This document shows positions 13,054-14,408 of a stretch of DNA of 14,408 bases, piece by piece (within the stretch, counting starts at the first letter, position 1; the number at the start of each line of letters is the position of its first letter). Origin of the DNA: CAZBQG01 sp964493945 (GTDB lineage: Bacteria; Pseudomonadota; Alphaproteobacteria; Rhodospirillales; UBA2165); assembly GCA_964493945.1 (NCBI GenBank), contig CAZBQG010000102.1, positions 1 to 14,408 on the forward strand. Direction: 5' to 3'. Under the pieces are notes generated by a model. It was not told the origin of the DNA and searched no databases. It saw only the letters and a program-made list of their open reading frames with translations. The translations under genes were made by a program, and so were the position numbers.

Positions 13054-14408
13054 CTATGCCCGGGCCTCTGCGTCGGCCTTGAATTCATCCTCGACGGATT
13101 GGCGCAGCTCCCGCTTTTGGACTTTGCCCGTGCCGGTCATGGGCAGGGCATCGACAAAGCGGACATATTTTGGTTTTTTGTAGCTGGCGATCCGTTCCCG
13201 GCAATGCTCGATCAGTGCCTCCGCCGATACAGTTCCACCTTCTTCCACCTGCACAAAAGCCATGACGGATTCGCCGAACTCCGCATCGGGCACGCCGATC
13301 ACGGCCGCATCACCGACCAATGGGTGGTCAATCAGGACGAGCTCGACCTCCTTGGAATAGATGTTCAGCCCACCCGACACGATCATGTCCTTGGCCCGGT
13401 CAACAAAATAGAGATATCCGTCCTCGTCCCGGCGGAACACATCGCCGGTCTTCATCCAACCGCCCTCCAGGATGTTTTCCCTGTTGGCTTCCGGGCGGTT
13501 GTGATATTCGCGCATGGTAGTGATCTCGCCGGGCATACCGCAGCGCACCAGCGCTTCGCCGGCCTCGCCGTCGGGCAGGTCGTTTAGATTTTCATCGACG
13601 ATGCGAATCTCCACACCGGGCACCGCGCGGCCCAGGGATTGGGGCTGGGCCTCTTGTTCTTCCGGGCGCAGGCAGGTGACGAAACCGGTCTCGGTCTGAG
13701 CGAAAAAGCTGAAAATCTGAAGATCAGGCAACACCGCCATAAGCCTGTCCCTCAGCGCAACGGGGAATATTTCGCCGGTCGCCATCATCGTACGCAAGGA
13801 GGCGCAAGCTTCGGGGCGGCGTTCTACTTCGGGCGCGAAAAGCCGGGCGATGGTCGGCACGCAGCTGATCACCGTTACCTCTTCGCGCTCGATCAGATCG
13901 ACGGCCTCCACAGGATCGAAACTGGGCATGATGACGATGGAGGAGCCCAGGCAGAACATGTTGGCGATGTGTCCCAAACCTGTGCGGTGCGCCATGGGCG
14001 TGGTGACCAGGGTCCGGTCAGCGCCGCTGAGCCGGAATTCCACGGCGTTCATCAACCCATGAATGAGGATCAGGTTGCGGTGGGTGGCGATGGCCCCTTT
14101 GGGGTTGCCGGTGGTGCCGGAAGTGTAGCCGATGACGCAATCATCGTCATCGGGTGGAATGGATGGAAGCTCCGCTCCGGACCCTGCCCGGATCAGATCC
14201 TCGAAATCAAATTCGTCACCCTCCGGACTATCCATGGCAATCATTTTGACATTGCTTAGCTTGGCGGCCGCCTCCCCCGCCGCGTCACGGAATTGAGGTG
14301 CGAAAAAAACAAAGCCCGGGGCGCAGTCTTCGAAAATGAAGTCGACTTCCGGTGTGGTCAGCCGGGTGGATATGGGCACCATCAACCCGCCGGCGATAAC
14401 CACCCCGG
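13054..14408 (-). CDS. Acyl-CoA synthetase (AMP-forming), N-terminus outside window
   Basis: About 450 residues of a class I adenylate-forming enzyme are visible, and the frame stays open to the right edge, so the first 60-80 residues are missing. Motifs, counted from the GTG near the edge, are the phosphate loop YTSGTTGNPKG (93-103), the FAQTETG substrate/AMP motif (234-240) and TGD (319-321). They continue with DRAKDMIVSGGLNIY (335-349) and the C-terminal catalytic lysine in GTGKVQK (K427). The enzyme activates a carboxylic acid through an acyl-adenylate and transfers it to CoA. The acid (fatty, aromatic or other) cannot be read from the motifs. It stops 10 bases before the GST gene with which it probably forms an operon. 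Confidence 0.92.
   Translation of the reverse strand, partial: GVVIAGGLMVPISTRLTTPEVDFIFEDCAPGFVFFAPQFRDAAGEAAAKLSNVKMIAMDSPEGDEFDFEDLIRAGSGAELPSIPPDDDDCVIGYTSGTTGNPKGAIATHRNLILIHGLMNAVEFRLSGADRTLVTTPMAHRTGLGHIANMFCLGSSIVIMPSFDPVEAVDLIEREEVTVISCVPTIARLFAPEVERRPEACASLRTMMATGEIFPVALRDRLMAVLPDLQIFSFFAQTETGFVTCLRPEEQEAQPQSLGRAVPGVEIRIVDENLNDLPDGEAGEALVRCGMPGEITTMREYHNRPEANRENILEGGWMKTGDVFRRDEDGYLYFVDRAKDMIVSGGLNIYSKEVELVLIDHPLVGDAAVIGVPDAEFGESVMAFVQVEEGGTVSAEALIEHCRERIASYKKPKYVRFVDALPMTGTGKVQKRELRQSVEDEFKADAEARA

Noticed and set aside
13639..14259. A 206-codon frame on the plus strand over the acyl-CoA synthetase
   Set aside because: It is antisense to all of the ligase core motifs and has no domain of its own.

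Overview
This is a housekeeping stretch of an alphaproteobacterial chromosome, probably from the Rhodospirillales or a relative. The assignment rests on the gene families: a plant-type glutamate-cysteine ligase next to rsmE and ubiA, a SAM-II (SAM-alpha) riboswitch in front of metZ, and a CIRCE operator in front of groES. The DNA is moderately GC-rich. I saw no insertion sequence, tRNA, rRNA, CRISPR array or prophage gene, so it does not look like an accessory island.

Layout. Positions 1-551 hold the groESL operon on the minus strand: promoter, CIRCE, groES, a perfect hairpin in the gap, and the first 13 codons of groEL. Positions 579-2053 (minus) hold a translationally coupled pair, a GT2 glycosyltransferase and a TVP38/TMEM64 membrane protein. 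A rhodanese-domain gene (plus, probably with a TTG start) converges on metZ (minus), with a hairpin across the rhodanese stop codon. The divergent metZ/tldD gap carries the best regulatory device in the window: promoter, SAM-II aptamer, and a terminator with a plausible competing antiterminator. tldD (plus) runs tail to tail, with overlapping stop codons, into an NTF2-like/lumazine-binding gene (minus) that is broken by an in-frame TAG. Upstream of that gene on the same strand are gshA and rsmE, which overlap. ubiA (plus) diverges from rsmE and is followed by a small lipoprotein gene and a large molybdopterin oxidoreductase gene. The window ends with a minus-strand pair, a GST-family protein and an acyl-CoA synthetase that runs off the right edge.

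How the genes fit together. groESL is the heat-shock chaperonin operon, repressed through HrcA/CIRCE. metZ makes homocysteine for methionine and is shut off by S-adenosylmethionine through its leader. gshA starts glutathione synthesis, rsmE methylates 16S rRNA, ubiA builds ubiquinone and tldD is half of the TldD/TldE protease. The right end is the least ordinary part. It has a molybdenum or tungsten enzyme with one Fe-S cluster, no export signal and no nearby partner subunits, facing a GST that resembles the aryl-ether-cleaving (LigE/LigF-type) branch and a CoA ligase. A role of this trio in aromatic or acid catabolism is only an inference.

I found no clear new multi-gene system. The items most worth following up are the metZ attenuator, the groES-groEL hairpin, the nonsense codon in the NTF2-like gene and the orphan molybdopterin enzyme.
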